A stretch of 64,000 nucleotides of DNA from contig NZ_CADIJO010000015.1 in the NCBI RefSeq assembly GCF_902859705.1, forward strand, positions 62,001 to 126,000, written 5' to 3'. This document shows positions 36,180-44,295 of the stretch, in pieces. The notes beneath the pieces were generated by a model. That model ran no database searches and was not told the DNA's origin. It was given only the letters and a program-made list of their open reading frames with translations. Position 1 is the first letter of the stretch. Each line of letters opens with the position of its first letter. The position numbers were made by a program, and so were the translations under genes. Source of the stretch: Achromobacter deleyi. Lineage in GTDB: Bacteria > Pseudomonadota > Gammaproteobacteria > Burkholderiales > Burkholderiaceae_B.

Positions 36180-37826
36180 ATGAAGATCAAATGGTGGCCC
36201 TGGGGCATCCTGACCGCAATCAGCCTGGCGCTGTTGCTGTTTTTCGTGCTGTACCCGCTGGGGGTGCTGTTCAGCAACAGCATCACCGGCCAGGACGGCG
36301 GCTTTTCGCTGGAAGGCTTCAAGGCCCTGTTGGCCGACTCGCAATACCTGGAGGCCTTCGGCAACACGCTGGTGCTGGGCCTGGCGGTCACCACCTGCAC
36401 CATCCTGGTGGGCGTGCCCTTCGCCTACATGGTGGCGCGCTACGACTTCCCGCTCAAGAACCTGGTGGCCATCCTGCCGGTGCTGACCATCGTGATTCCC
36501 GAGATCATCGTGGGCCAGTCGTGGCTGCTGATCCTGGGCAACAACGGCATCCTGACCAATCTGCTGGGCGATGCGGGCATCTCGCTGCCGTCGTTCTACG
36601 GCTGGACCGGCATGGTCTTCTCGATGACGCTGGTGTACTACACCTACATCTACCTGGGCGTACTGGCCGCGCTGCGCGGCTTTGACGGCCAGCTGGAAGA
36701 AGCCGGCCTCAGCCTGGGCACGCCGCCCTTCATGACCAAGCTGCGCGTGCTGGTGCCGGTGCTGCTGCCCGCGGTGCTGGTGAACGCGCTGGTGGTGTTC
36801 ACGCTGGTGGTGGGCAACTTCGCGCTGGCGATGCTGCTGGGCAGCCGCGTGCCGCTGCTGTCGGTGATGACCTACAACACCTTCGTCAGCGAAATGGGCG
36901 GCAGCCCCACGCTGCAAAGCGCCATGTCGGTCGTGTCCATCGCCATCGTCGCCATCGTGCTGTTCATCCAGAAACGCGTGGTCGAACGCAAGGTCTACAC
37001 CATGACGCAGGGCCGCGCGCCGGCGGCACGCCACGTGCGCTCGTGGACCGCGCTGCTCTACACGGGCGGCGTCGGCCTGGTGATCCTGGTGTCGATGCTG
37101 CCGCTCATCATCGTATTCGTGGCCGCGTTCACCAAGACCAGCGGGCCGGTGATGCAATGGGGTTCGTGGTCGCTCGCCAGCATGCAGCGGGCGCTGCACG
37201 GCGCGCCGGAACCCATCCTGAATTCGCTGAAATTCGCCTCGCTGGCCACCGTGACGGGCGTGGCCTTCGCGGTGCTGGTCAGCTACCTGACCATCAAGAA
37301 GCGCAGCGCCTTCACGCAGGTGCTGGACTACATCGTGGTGCTGCCGCTGACCATCTCGGGCACGGTGCTGGGCATTGCGCTGGTGCAGACCTTCAACACC
37401 GGCTGGCTGGTGCTGGCGGGCACGTCCGGCATCATGGTGCTGTGCTATGCGGTGCGGCGCCTGCCGTTCGCGGTGCGCAACGCCTCGTCCGTGCTGTTCA
37501 ACATTCCCGATTCCATCGAAGAGGCCTCGATCAGCCTGGGCGTGTCGCCGCTGATGACCTTCTTCAAGGTGATCCTGCCCGCCATGAAGGCCTCGATCAT
37601 CTCGGCGGCCATCCTGATGTGGCTGACCACGATTTCCGAGCTGTCGGCGTCCATCGTGGCCTACAGCGGCGGCCTGGAAACCATGCCCATTGCCATTTTC
37701 CGGCAGGTCGACGGCGGCCGCCTGGGCATGGCCTCGGCTTACGGCGCCGCGCTGGTCACGGTGATCGTGCTGCCCATCATCGTGTCGGTCAAGGCGTTCC
37801 GCATCAAGCTGTTCTCCGGCAAATAA
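36180..37826 (+). CDS. ABC importer permease, fused two-domain (FbpB-like)
   Basis: 548-residue membrane protein with two permease domains in tandem, about twelve hydrophobic segments in total. Each half has an EAA coupling loop: GQLEEAGLSLGTPPFMTK near residue 175 and DSIEEASISLGVSPLMTF near residue 445, so one chain replaces a homodimer. A linker rich in Arg and Ala (QGRAPAARHVRSW) separates the halves. Typical of Fe3+, thiamine and 2-aminoethylphosphonate importers. It starts 13 bases after the ATPase gene. Confidence 0.9.
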   Translation: MKIKWWPWGILTAISLALLLFFVLYPLGVLFSNSITGQDGGFSLEGFKALLADSQYLEAFGNTLVLGLAVTTCTILVGVPFAYMVARYDFPLKNLVAILPVLTIVIPEIIVGQSWLLILGNNGILTNLLGDAGISLPSFYGWTGMVFSMTLVYYTYIYLGVLAALRGFDGQLEEAGLSLGTPPFMTKLRVLVPVLLPAVLVNALVVFTLVVGNFALAMLLGSRVPLLSVMTYNTFVSEMGGSPTLQSAMSVVSIAIVAIVLFIQKRVVERKVYTMTQGRAPAARHVRSWTALLYTGGVGLVILVSMLPLIIVFVAAFTKTSGPVMQWGSWSLASMQRALHGAPEPILNSLKFASLATVTGVAFAVLVSYLTIKKRSAFTQVLDYIVVLPLTISGTVLGIALVQTFNTGWLVLAGTSGIMVLCYAVRRLPFAVRNASSVLFNIPDSIEEASISLGVSPLMTFFKVILPAMKASIISAAILMWLTTISELSASIVAYSGGLETMPIAIFRQVDGGRLGMASAYGAALVTVIVLPIIVSVKAFRIKLFSGK

Positions 37827-37849
37827 CCCGCACCCACCAAAGGCGACCC

Positions 37850-38833
37850 ATGCACCTCAAACACCTCCTGCAAACCGGCCTGTTGGCCGCCACCCTGGCC
37901 TCGGGCGCCCTGCACGCCCAGAACGTGGTCCTGTACTCGTCCAACAACACCGAAACCATCGAAACCGCGCTGGACGCCGTCAAGGCCAAATCGCCCAAGC
38001 TGAACGTGCAGCCGGTCACCGGCGGCACGGGCACGATGATGAAGCGCATCGAGGCCGAAGCGCAGAACCCGCGCGGCGACCTGTTCTGGAGCGGCGGCTT
38101 CGGCACGCTGGGCGCCTACCGCCAGCACCTGCAACCCTACCGCTCGCCCGACCTGGACAAGATTCCCGCCGAATTCCGCGGCCCGGACGACCTGTGGGTG
38201 GGCACCAACGTGCACATCATGGTGCTGATGGTCAACGAACGCCAGTTGAAGGGCCTGCCGGCCCCGGCCACCTGGTCCGACCTGATGCAGCCGCAATGGA
38301 AGGGCAAGTTCGCCATCACCGACCCGTCCAAGAGCGGCACGGCCTACATGCTGGTCTATGGCCTGTACAAGCAGTTCGGCCAGGAAGGCCTGGACAAGAT
38401 CGCCGCCAACGCCGTGGTCACGGCCTCGTCGGGCACCACCTACAAGGGCGTGGCCGCGGGCGAATACGCGGTGGGCATGACGCTGGAATACGCCGCCCAG
38501 GAATACGTGGCCGGCGGCCAGAAGGAAATCAAGCTGGTGTACCCGTCCGAAGGCAGCTACCTGGCGCCCGAAGGCATGTTCATCATCAAGGGCGCCAAGA
38601 ACCTGGACGCCGCCAAGGCGCTCTACGACGGCCTGCTCAGCAAGGAGGCCCAGGAAGCGCAGCTGGTGAAGAACTTCCGCCGCCCCACCCGCACGGACAT
38701 CGCGGTGGCCAGCCTGACCACCCTGCCCGACTTCAAGAGCATCAAGATCTTCCCGGTCAGCCAGGACGCGGCGGCCAAGGAATATGAAGCGGTGGTCACC
38801 GCCTGGAACCAGGCGGTCGCCAAGGCCAAGTAA
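37850..38833 (+). CDS. ABC importer substrate-binding protein (family 1, FbpA/PhnS-like)
   Basis: 327-residue periplasmic binding protein with a signal peptide ending ALHAQ (about 23 residues). The mature part begins NVVLYSSNNTETIETALDAV and has GDLFWSGGFGTLGAYRQHL, TDPSKSGTAYMLVYGLYKQFG and EGSYLAPEGMFIIKGAKN, the pattern of iron- and phosphonate-type binding proteins. The pair of Tyr residues used by FbpA to hold iron is not apparent at the expected EYAAQEY position, which may argue against a plain Fe3+ ligand. It is the last gene of the importer, 23 bases after the permease gene. Confidence 0.87.
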   Translation: MHLKHLLQTGLLAATLASGALHAQNVVLYSSNNTETIETALDAVKAKSPKLNVQPVTGGTGTMMKRIEAEAQNPRGDLFWSGGFGTLGAYRQHLQPYRSPDLDKIPAEFRGPDDLWVGTNVHIMVLMVNERQLKGLPAPATWSDLMQPQWKGKFAITDPSKSGTAYMLVYGLYKQFGQEGLDKIAANAVVTASSGTTYKGVAAGEYAVGMTLEYAAQEYVAGGQKEIKLVYPSEGSYLAPEGMFIIKGAKNLDAAKALYDGLLSKEAQEAQLVKNFRRPTRTDIAVASLTTLPDFKSIKIFPVSQDAAAKEYEAVVTAWNQAVAKAK

Positions 38834-38843
38834 GCGGTACTGC

Positions 38844-38867
38844 CCGGCGGGCCATCAGGCCCGCCGG
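38844..38867. terminator. Perfect 10-bp stem-loop between convergent genes
   Basis: CCGGCGGGCC (38844-38853) pairs with GGCCCGCCGG (38858-38867) around ATCA, 10 bases after the binding-protein stop and 17 bases beyond the ybbA stop. There is no T-run on either strand. Confidence 0.55.
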
Positions 38868-38884
38868 CTCCGCACGCTGGCCCC

Positions 38885-39556
38885 CTACTGGACCATGCGT
38901 CCGGCCGCCAGCACCAGCTGACGGGCGCAGCGCGCGGCCAACTGCGGATCGTGGGTCACCAGCACCAGGGTGGTGCCGTGTTCCCGGTGCAGGTCGAACA
39001 TCAGATCGATGACCGTCACGCCCGTGGCGGCATCCAGGCTGCCGGTGGGTTCGTCCGCGAACAGCAGATCCGGCTGCACCACGAAGGCGCGCGCCAGCGA
39101 CACACGCTGCTGCTCGCCGCCCGACAGGGTGCGCGGATAATGATGCAGCCGCGCGCCCAGGCCCACCCGTTCCAGCATGGCCTGCGCGGCCTCGCGGGCC
39201 GGCTGGCCGGCCAGTTCCAGGGGCAGCATCACGTTTTCCAGCGCCGTCAGGTTCGGCAGCAGCTGAAACGACTGAAACACAAATCCCACGTGATTGGCGC
39301 GCAGGCGCGCCCGGCCGTCCTCATCGAGCGCGAACAGGTCCTGCCCGGCCAGGCGCACGCTGCCCGAGCTGGGAACATCCAGGCCCGCCAGCAGTCCCAA
39401 CAAGGTGGACTTGCCCGAACCGGAGCTGCCGGTGATGGCCACGGCGCTGCCCGCCTGCACCGTAAAATCGATGTCTTCCAGGATAGACAGCGTCCCGCCG
39501 GCATCGGCTACCCGCTTGCCCAGCCCTTTCACCTCGATCGAATTCTTGCTATCCAT
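38885..39556 (-). CDS. ybbA: YbbA-type ABC transporter ATPase
   Basis: 223-residue ATPase of the LolD/MacB-like group closest to YbbA. Walker A ITGSSGSGKSTLLGLLAGLD, HVGFVFQSFQLLPNLTALENVMLPLEL, signature LSGGEQQRVSLARAFVV, Walker B LLFADEPTGSLDAATG and switch VLVTHDPQLAARC are intact. YbbA proteins work with a large FtsX-like permease (YbbP), whose gene is not in the window. It is divergent from tesA, a pairing conserved from E. coli, but here the two ATG codons overlap. The N-terminus matches the family start. Confidence 0.9.
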   Translation of the reverse strand: MDSKNSIEVKGLGKRVADAGGTLSILEDIDFTVQAGSAVAITGSSGSGKSTLLGLLAGLDVPSSGSVRLAGQDLFALDEDGRARLRANHVGFVFQSFQLLPNLTALENVMLPLELAGQPAREAAQAMLERVGLGARLHHYPRTLSGGEQQRVSLARAFVVQPDLLFADEPTGSLDAATGVTVIDLMFDLHREHGTTLVLVTHDPQLAARCARQLVLAAGRMVQ

Positions 39557-40202
39557 GCGCCTATTTCCCCGTCTGCTACTTACGTCCGTCCTTGCGAGCG
39601 CCCTGTTGGCGCCCGCCCACGCTCAGACCGCCGCCGCGGCGCAGGGTTCCGCGCTGCGCACCGTGCTGGTGGTGGGCGACAGCCTGGCCGCCGAATATGG
39701 CATCAAGCGCGGCACCGGCTGGGTGCCGCTGCTGTCTGCCCGGCTTTCCGAACAATACCCGAAGTACAAGGTCGTGAATGCCAGCATCAGTGGCGACACC
39801 ACCAGCGGCGGCGTCGCCCGCCTGCCCGCGCTGCTGCGCCAGCATGAGCCGGCCGTGGTGGTGCTGGAACTGGGCTCGAACGACGCCCTGCGCGGCCTGC
39901 CCCTGAACATGACCGAGCAGAACCTGCGCACCATGGCGCAAACGGCCCGCAAGGCCGAGGCCCAGGTGGTCATCGTGGGCATGCAGATCCCGCCCAACTA
40001 CGGCCGCGACTACACCCAGCGCTTTGCCCAGGTGTTTCCCACGGTCGCCAAAGACGAAAACGCCCGGCTCGTGCCCTTCCTGATGGAAGGCATTGCAACG
40101 AACCGGGCGATGTTCCAGGCCGACGGCATCCATCCGAACGAGGATGCGCAGGGCCAATTGCTGGATAACGTGTGGCCGGTGTTGCGGCCGCTGTTGCAGT
40201 AA
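39555..40202 (+). CDS. tesA: Arylesterase / thioesterase I
   Basis: 215-residue SGNH hydrolase with a signal peptide (MRLFPRLLLT to PAHAQ, about 24 residues), so periplasmic. Block I is VLVVGDSLAAEYG with the catalytic Ser, block II VNASISGDTTSGG, block III VLELGSNDALRGL, and block V DGIHPNEDAQ with the Asp-His pair. TesA-type enzymes hydrolyse acyl esters, acyl-CoA and lysophospholipids. No clear ribosome site lies before the ATG at 39555; an in-frame TTG at 39546 would add three residues. Its start codon overlaps the ybbA start on the other strand. Confidence 0.93.
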   Translation: MRLFPRLLLTSVLASALLAPAHAQTAAAAQGSALRTVLVVGDSLAAEYGIKRGTGWVPLLSARLSEQYPKYKVVNASISGDTTSGGVARLPALLRQHEPAVVVLELGSNDALRGLPLNMTEQNLRTMAQTARKAEAQVVIVGMQIPPNYGRDYTQRFAQVFPTVAKDENARLVPFLMEGIATNRAMFQADGIHPNEDAQGQLLDNVWPVLRPLLQ

Positions 40203-40283
40203 CACGGCAACGGCGACGCAACGACGGCGCAACTTCAGGTCAAGCCCGCGGCACCCTCAGGACGCCGCGGCGTGGCGCAAGCC

Positions 40284-42251
40284 TCAGCCTGCGGCCTGTT
40301 GGGGCTGGTCGCCGCGGATGACGTCGGCGGCGGCCGGCAGCACCTGCACCTTGTACTCTTCGCGCAGCATGCGCACCAGCGCTTCGTTCTCGGCCTGGCC
40401 CCAGGCGCCCGACAACTGCTGCGCCAGGCGTTCCTTGTCAGCCGCGTCGACCGTGCCGGCATCGACCTTTTCCAGGCGCACCAGCGTGTAGTCGGCGCCC
40501 GACTGCACACCCGTGTAGGCCGGCAGCTTGGATGCGGGCAGACGCATCACGGCGTCCAGCACCGGGCGCGGCAGGTTCTTCGGGTCTTGGCGCGACACGA
40601 CCAGCGGGCCGCCAAAACCTTCCGGCGTTGCCGCCGGGCTGGCCTGGTCGGCCGCCAGTGCGGCTTCGCCGGCCTTCTTGGCGGCTTCGGCAGAACGCTC
40701 GTCCAGCAGCTTGGCGCGGATGGAATCGCTGACCTTGTCCAGCGGCGGGATGTGGGCGGGTTCAACCGCGGCCACGCGCACCGCCAGCATCGTGTCGGGC
40801 GACAGTTCGATCACGCCGGAATTCTGCTTTTCACGCAGCACGTCGGGCGAGAACACCACCTGGCGCACGCGCGGGTTGTCCAGCAGCGCGGCATCCGGGC
40901 TGTCGACGGCGGAACCCGGGCCAGCCTGGTCGGCGGGCAACAGGCCTTCGCGGGTGACGCCCGAAGCGGTGCGCAGCTTCAGGCCCACCGCGTCGGCGGC
41001 CGGCTGCAGGCTGTCGCGCTGGTCGTAGACCTGCTTGTTCAGCTGGCTGGCCATTTCCGAGAAGCGGATGGCGGCCAATTGCTTGCGCACTTCGGCGGTG
41101 ATCTGTTCCTTGACCTCGGCCAGCGGCTTGATCGCAGCCGGCTGGATCTCGGTGACCTTGACCACGTGGAAACCGGACGGGCTTTCCACCACGCCGGACA
41201 CCTGATCCTTGGATTGGCTGAACACCGCCTTTTCGAGCGGACCGGACAGCATGCCCGGCGCCAGCCAGCCCAGGTCGCCGCCATTGGCGGCCGAACCGGC
41301 GTCCTGCGAATTCTTGCGGGCCAGATCGGCGAACTTGGCCGGATCGGCGGCCGCCTGCTTGGCCAGGTCTTCGGCCTTGGCGCGGGCAGCCTTGCGCGCA
41401 TCTTCCGAGGCGCCCGCGGGCACTTCGATCATGATGTGGCTGGCGCGGCGGCGCTCGGGTTGACCAAAGCGGGTCTTGTTCTGCTCGTAGTACGAGGCCA
41501 GGTCTTCGTCCTTGACCTGCACGCCCTGCGTGGCGGCGGCTTCGTCGAGCACCAGGTATTGCACCTGCACCTGTTCGGGAATCTGCAGTTGCTGCTTGTT
41601 GGCGTCGTACCAGGTCTGGATGTCAGCCGGCGTGACGGTCACTTGCGAACGGAAATCGGCCGCCGTGAAGCGGCGCAGCTGCACCGTGCGTTGCTGCGTC
41701 AGCGCGGTTTCCAGCGTGGCCACGACTTCACCGGGCGCGCGGGCCGACTGGCCGACGGGCTCGAGCACGCGGGCCACGGCCAGGTCGCGGCGCAGGCCGG
41801 CCTCGAACGACGTGGGCGACATGCCTTGCGCGGCCAGCACCTGGCGATAGCGTTCCGGCGAGAAACGGCCGTTGTCCTGGACTTCCGGGATCGCGGCGAT
41901 GGTGTTGCGCAGCGTTTCGTCGGACACCGAGAAACGGTTGTCGACGGCCACGTTGGCCAGGAGGCGTTGATTGATCAGCTGGTTCAGCAGGCTTTCGCGC
42001 AGCGCCGGCGTATCGATCACCGCGGGGTCGAACTGGGCGCCCAGGCGTTGGCGGAATTGCTCCAGCTGGTTGCGGTGCGCCTGGTCGAACTCGGCGCGGG
42101 AAATCGGCTGGCCGGCGACGGTTGCCAATTCAGGCTCGCGGCGCATAAAGCTGTCATAGCCTTGAATCCCGACGAGGAAGAAGGAAGGCACAATCAGAAG
42201 CAGCAGGATGAACTGCATCCAGCGCCGATGGCTGCGAATAAATTCGAACAT
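40284..42251 (-). CDS. ppiD: Periplasmic folding chaperone, peptidyl-prolyl isomerase PpiD
   Basis: 655-residue inner-membrane-anchored chaperone. A single N-terminal membrane helix (MQFILLLLIVPSFFLVGIQ, residues 12-30) is followed by a SurA_N-like region (VAGQPISRAEFDQAHRNQ) and a parvulin domain around residues 275-365 (RASHIMIEVPAG, GGDLGWLAPGMLSGPLEKAVF, VVESPSGFHVVKV). PpiD sits at the Sec exit and helps outer-membrane proteins leave. The ATG at 42251 begins MFEFIRSHRRW; the longer open frame upstream is not conserved. Transcribed alone, convergent to tesA. Confidence 0.93.
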   Translation of the reverse strand: MFEFIRSHRRWMQFILLLLIVPSFFLVGIQGYDSFMRREPELATVAGQPISRAEFDQAHRNQLEQFRQRLGAQFDPAVIDTPALRESLLNQLINQRLLANVAVDNRFSVSDETLRNTIAAIPEVQDNGRFSPERYRQVLAAQGMSPTSFEAGLRRDLAVARVLEPVGQSARAPGEVVATLETALTQQRTVQLRRFTAADFRSQVTVTPADIQTWYDANKQQLQIPEQVQVQYLVLDEAAATQGVQVKDEDLASYYEQNKTRFGQPERRRASHIMIEVPAGASEDARKAARAKAEDLAKQAAADPAKFADLARKNSQDAGSAANGGDLGWLAPGMLSGPLEKAVFSQSKDQVSGVVESPSGFHVVKVTEIQPAAIKPLAEVKEQITAEVRKQLAAIRFSEMASQLNKQVYDQRDSLQPAADAVGLKLRTASGVTREGLLPADQAGPGSAVDSPDAALLDNPRVRQVVFSPDVLREKQNSGVIELSPDTMLAVRVAAVEPAHIPPLDKVSDSIRAKLLDERSAEAAKKAGEAALAADQASPAATPEGFGGPLVVSRQDPKNLPRPVLDAVMRLPASKLPAYTGVQSGADYTLVRLEKVDAGTVDAADKERLAQQLSGAWGQAENEALVRMLREEYKVQVLPAAADVIRGDQPQQAAG

Positions 42252-42565
42252 GGAATCCCTGTTGCCGCACTCGGGAGGAGACTTCCGCCCGGGCCGCACG
42301 AAAACGCATAAAAAAAGGCGAATCTCATTCGCCCTATTCCCATACCGGTCAAACCGGGTCAGCGGGCGGATTTTAGCATTTCTCATTCGTCCCGCAGCGC
42401 CCGATTCTAACGCGTCTCTTGCCGCCCCGCCCGCCTGCCCGCGGAGGCGTTGCCGGGCCCTTCCGACCCCATGGAAGCCTGCGCCCGTCAACTCGGGAAA
42501 CCCCCGTTTTCGCACCCGGCCTGCCCCCGTATTGTGAAATCCCCTCCACGCATAGGTGACCATCC
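42252..42565. promoter_or_regulatory. 314-base divergent region between ppiD and the M20 peptidase gene
   Basis: It contains an intrinsic terminator that points leftward (42310-42333) with no gene in front of it, a dyad ACCGG/CCGG around 42343-42358, and a GC-rich stretch without a gene at 42400-42540. No tRNA cloverleaf was found, although tRNA and hup genes often precede ppiD in relatives. The ppiD promoter should lie at 42255-42310 and the peptidase promoter near 42480-42545. Confidence 0.5.
42310..42333 (-). terminator. Orphan intrinsic terminator upstream of ppiD
   Basis: GGCGAAT (42317-42323) pairs with ATTCGCC (42327-42333) around CTC, and seven A at 42310-42316 become a T-run on the minus strand. 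It would end a leftward transcript starting between 42340 and about 42560, where no gene is seen. Confidence 0.85.
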
Positions 42566-43858
42566 ATGCCGTTCCCGCTCTCACGTCCCCACATCCTGCG
42601 CGCCGCCGTCGCCCTGGCCTTCCTGGGTGGCGCCCATGCCGCCCTGGCCGCCCCCGTCGCCGCCGTGCACGAAGCCGCCCAGGGGCAGAAGCAAGGCATG
42701 CTCGACACCATGCGCGACCTGGTCAACATCGAATCGGGCAGCAAGGACGTCGAAGGCGTGGAACGCATCGCCGCCCTCATCGGCGACCGCCTCAAGGCGC
42801 TGGGCGGCAAGGTCGACATCATCAAGCCCACCGACATCTTCCGCCTGGACGACACCCCCGAACACGTCGGCCCCATGGTCCATGCCGAATTCAAAGGCAG
42901 CGGCCAGAAGAAAATCATGCTGATCGCCCACATGGACACCGTCTATCGCAACGGCATGCTGCGCGACCAGCCCTTTCGCATCGACGGCGAACGCGCCTAC
43001 GGCCTGGGCATCGCCGACGACAAGCACGGCGTCGCCACCATCCTGCACACCCTGGCCCTCTTGCAGAAAATGGACTTCAAGGACTACGGCGTCATCACGG
43101 TCCTCATCAACGGCGACGAAGAAATCAGCTCGCCCGGCGCCCGCGATACCATCACCCGCCTGGGCGCCGACCAGGACGCCGTCTTCTCCTTCGAGGGCGG
43201 CGGCACCGAGCCCCGCCTGACCCTGGCCACCAGCGGCATCGGCGCGGCCTACCTCAACGTGCAAGGCAAGACCTCCCACGCCGGCGCCCGCCCCGAAGGC
43301 GGCGTCAACGCCCTCTACGAACTCGCCCACCAGCTGCTGCAACTGGACAAGCTGTCCAAACCCGAAGAAGGCCTGAAACTGAACTGGACCGTCGCCCAGG
43401 CCGGCACTAACCGCAACGTCATCCCCGGCCAGGCCACCGCCCAGGCCGACGCCCGCGCCCTGAAAGTCTCCGACTTCGACGCCCTCTCGCGCACCCTGCA
43501 GGAACGCGTGCAGAAAAAGCTCTTGCCCGACTCCAAGGTCACCGTCAAATTCGAAGTGCGCCGCCCGCCACTGGAAGCCACCCCCGCGTCCCGCGCCCTG
43601 GCCAACCACGGCGTCGCCATCTACAAAGAACTCGACCTGCCCATGAAAGTCATCGACCGCGCCAGCGGCGGCGGCACCGACGCCGCCTTCGCCGCCCTCA
43701 AGGCCCGCGGCCCCGTGATCGAAGGCATGGGCCTGTCCGGCTTCGGCGCCCACTCCAACGACGCCGAATACATCCAGATCAACTCCATCGTCCCGCGCCT
43801 CTACCTGGCCGCCCGCATGATCATGGACATCTCACAAGACAAGGCCCCACTGAAGTAG
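42566..43858 (+). CDS. Secreted M20-family metallopeptidase (glutamate carboxypeptidase-like)
   Basis: 430-residue zinc peptidase with a signal peptide (about 31 residues, ending AALA), so periplasmic. Zinc ligands appear in IAHMDTVY (His-x-Asp), GIADDKHGV (Asp), GDEEISSPG (Glu-Glu catalytic and zinc), and SGGGTDAAFAAL near the C-terminus, with the dimerisation domain in GKTSHAGARPEGGVNALYEL. The closest well-known relative is carboxypeptidase G2, which removes C-terminal glutamate from folates and peptides. Codon use is unusually C-ended compared with neighbours. Expressed alone. Confidence 0.9.
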   Translation: MPFPLSRPHILRAAVALAFLGGAHAALAAPVAAVHEAAQGQKQGMLDTMRDLVNIESGSKDVEGVERIAALIGDRLKALGGKVDIIKPTDIFRLDDTPEHVGPMVHAEFKGSGQKKIMLIAHMDTVYRNGMLRDQPFRIDGERAYGLGIADDKHGVATILHTLALLQKMDFKDYGVITVLINGDEEISSPGARDTITRLGADQDAVFSFEGGGTEPRLTLATSGIGAAYLNVQGKTSHAGARPEGGVNALYELAHQLLQLDKLSKPEEGLKLNWTVAQAGTNRNVIPGQATAQADARALKVSDFDALSRTLQERVQKKLLPDSKVTVKFEVRRPPLEATPASRALANHGVAIYKELDLPMKVIDRASGGGTDAAFAALKARGPVIEGMGLSGFGAHSNDAEYIQINSIVPRLYLAARMIMDISQDKAPLK

Positions 43859-44295
43859 AGCCACCACAACAACAAAGCCATCAACCGCTACATCACCAGC
43901 AGCGTATGTCCAGGACGGCCGCGCAGGGCGGCCCGTCCTGGACGGGCGCAATCCACCTCTCCCCCCCACAGTTTTGCCCCCCACGAAGCCCAAGCACACA
44001 ACTCGCCCCAACCGCGCGTGGTTAATCCCAAACGCGAGCGGCGTCGGGGCGGTGGGGCCGGGGCGGGGCGTGTAGCGGCGCGCGCGGCGGAATCCGTAGG
44101 AGTCGCCGCAGGCGACGACGAGGATGAGCACGCGCTGTCCGGCGCCCGCGCGCCGGACAAGCCGCGTAGCCCCGCCCCGGCCCCACCGCCCCGACGCCGC
44201 GCCAAAAGAACCCACCCACCCACCCAAAAAAACCCACCCCCAAGAAGGAGTATCCTTGCAACCTATCCAAAAGCACCGATAAAGCAACAAAAGAA
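43859..44295. other. 437-base non-coding stretch with large inverted repeats
   Basis: No gene is credible. A hairpin GTCCAGGACGGCC with its complement lies at 43908-43943. The main object is the branched repeat at 44038-44200. After it, C/A-rich short repeats (CCCACCCACCC) at 44205-44245 precede an AAGGAG at 44244-44249. Composition is strand-skewed, with blocks of C on the plus strand. Confidence 0.6.
44038..44200. repeat. 163-base branched inverted repeat (32-bp perfect outer stem, two inner hairpins)
   Basis: Bases 44038-44069 are the exact reverse complement of 44169-44200 (32 of 32). The 99-base interior contains a 6-bp hairpin (44102-44116, loop GCA) and a perfect 10-bp hairpin (44136-44145 with 44150-44159). 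After a short internal loop the outer stem resumes with GCGGC/GCCGC. The whole can form a cruciform in DNA or a multi-branched RNA. It has no ORF of its own and no obvious target duplication at its ends. Confidence 0.8.

Noticed and set aside
42334-42565. tRNA genes upstream of ppiD
   Set aside because: No cloverleaf, no GGTTCGA T-arm and no anticodon arm could be found on either strand.
44205-44245. CRISPR-like or microsatellite array (CCCACCCACCC)
   Set aside because: Only a few imperfect repeats of 4 bases with no spacers; simple low-complexity sequence.
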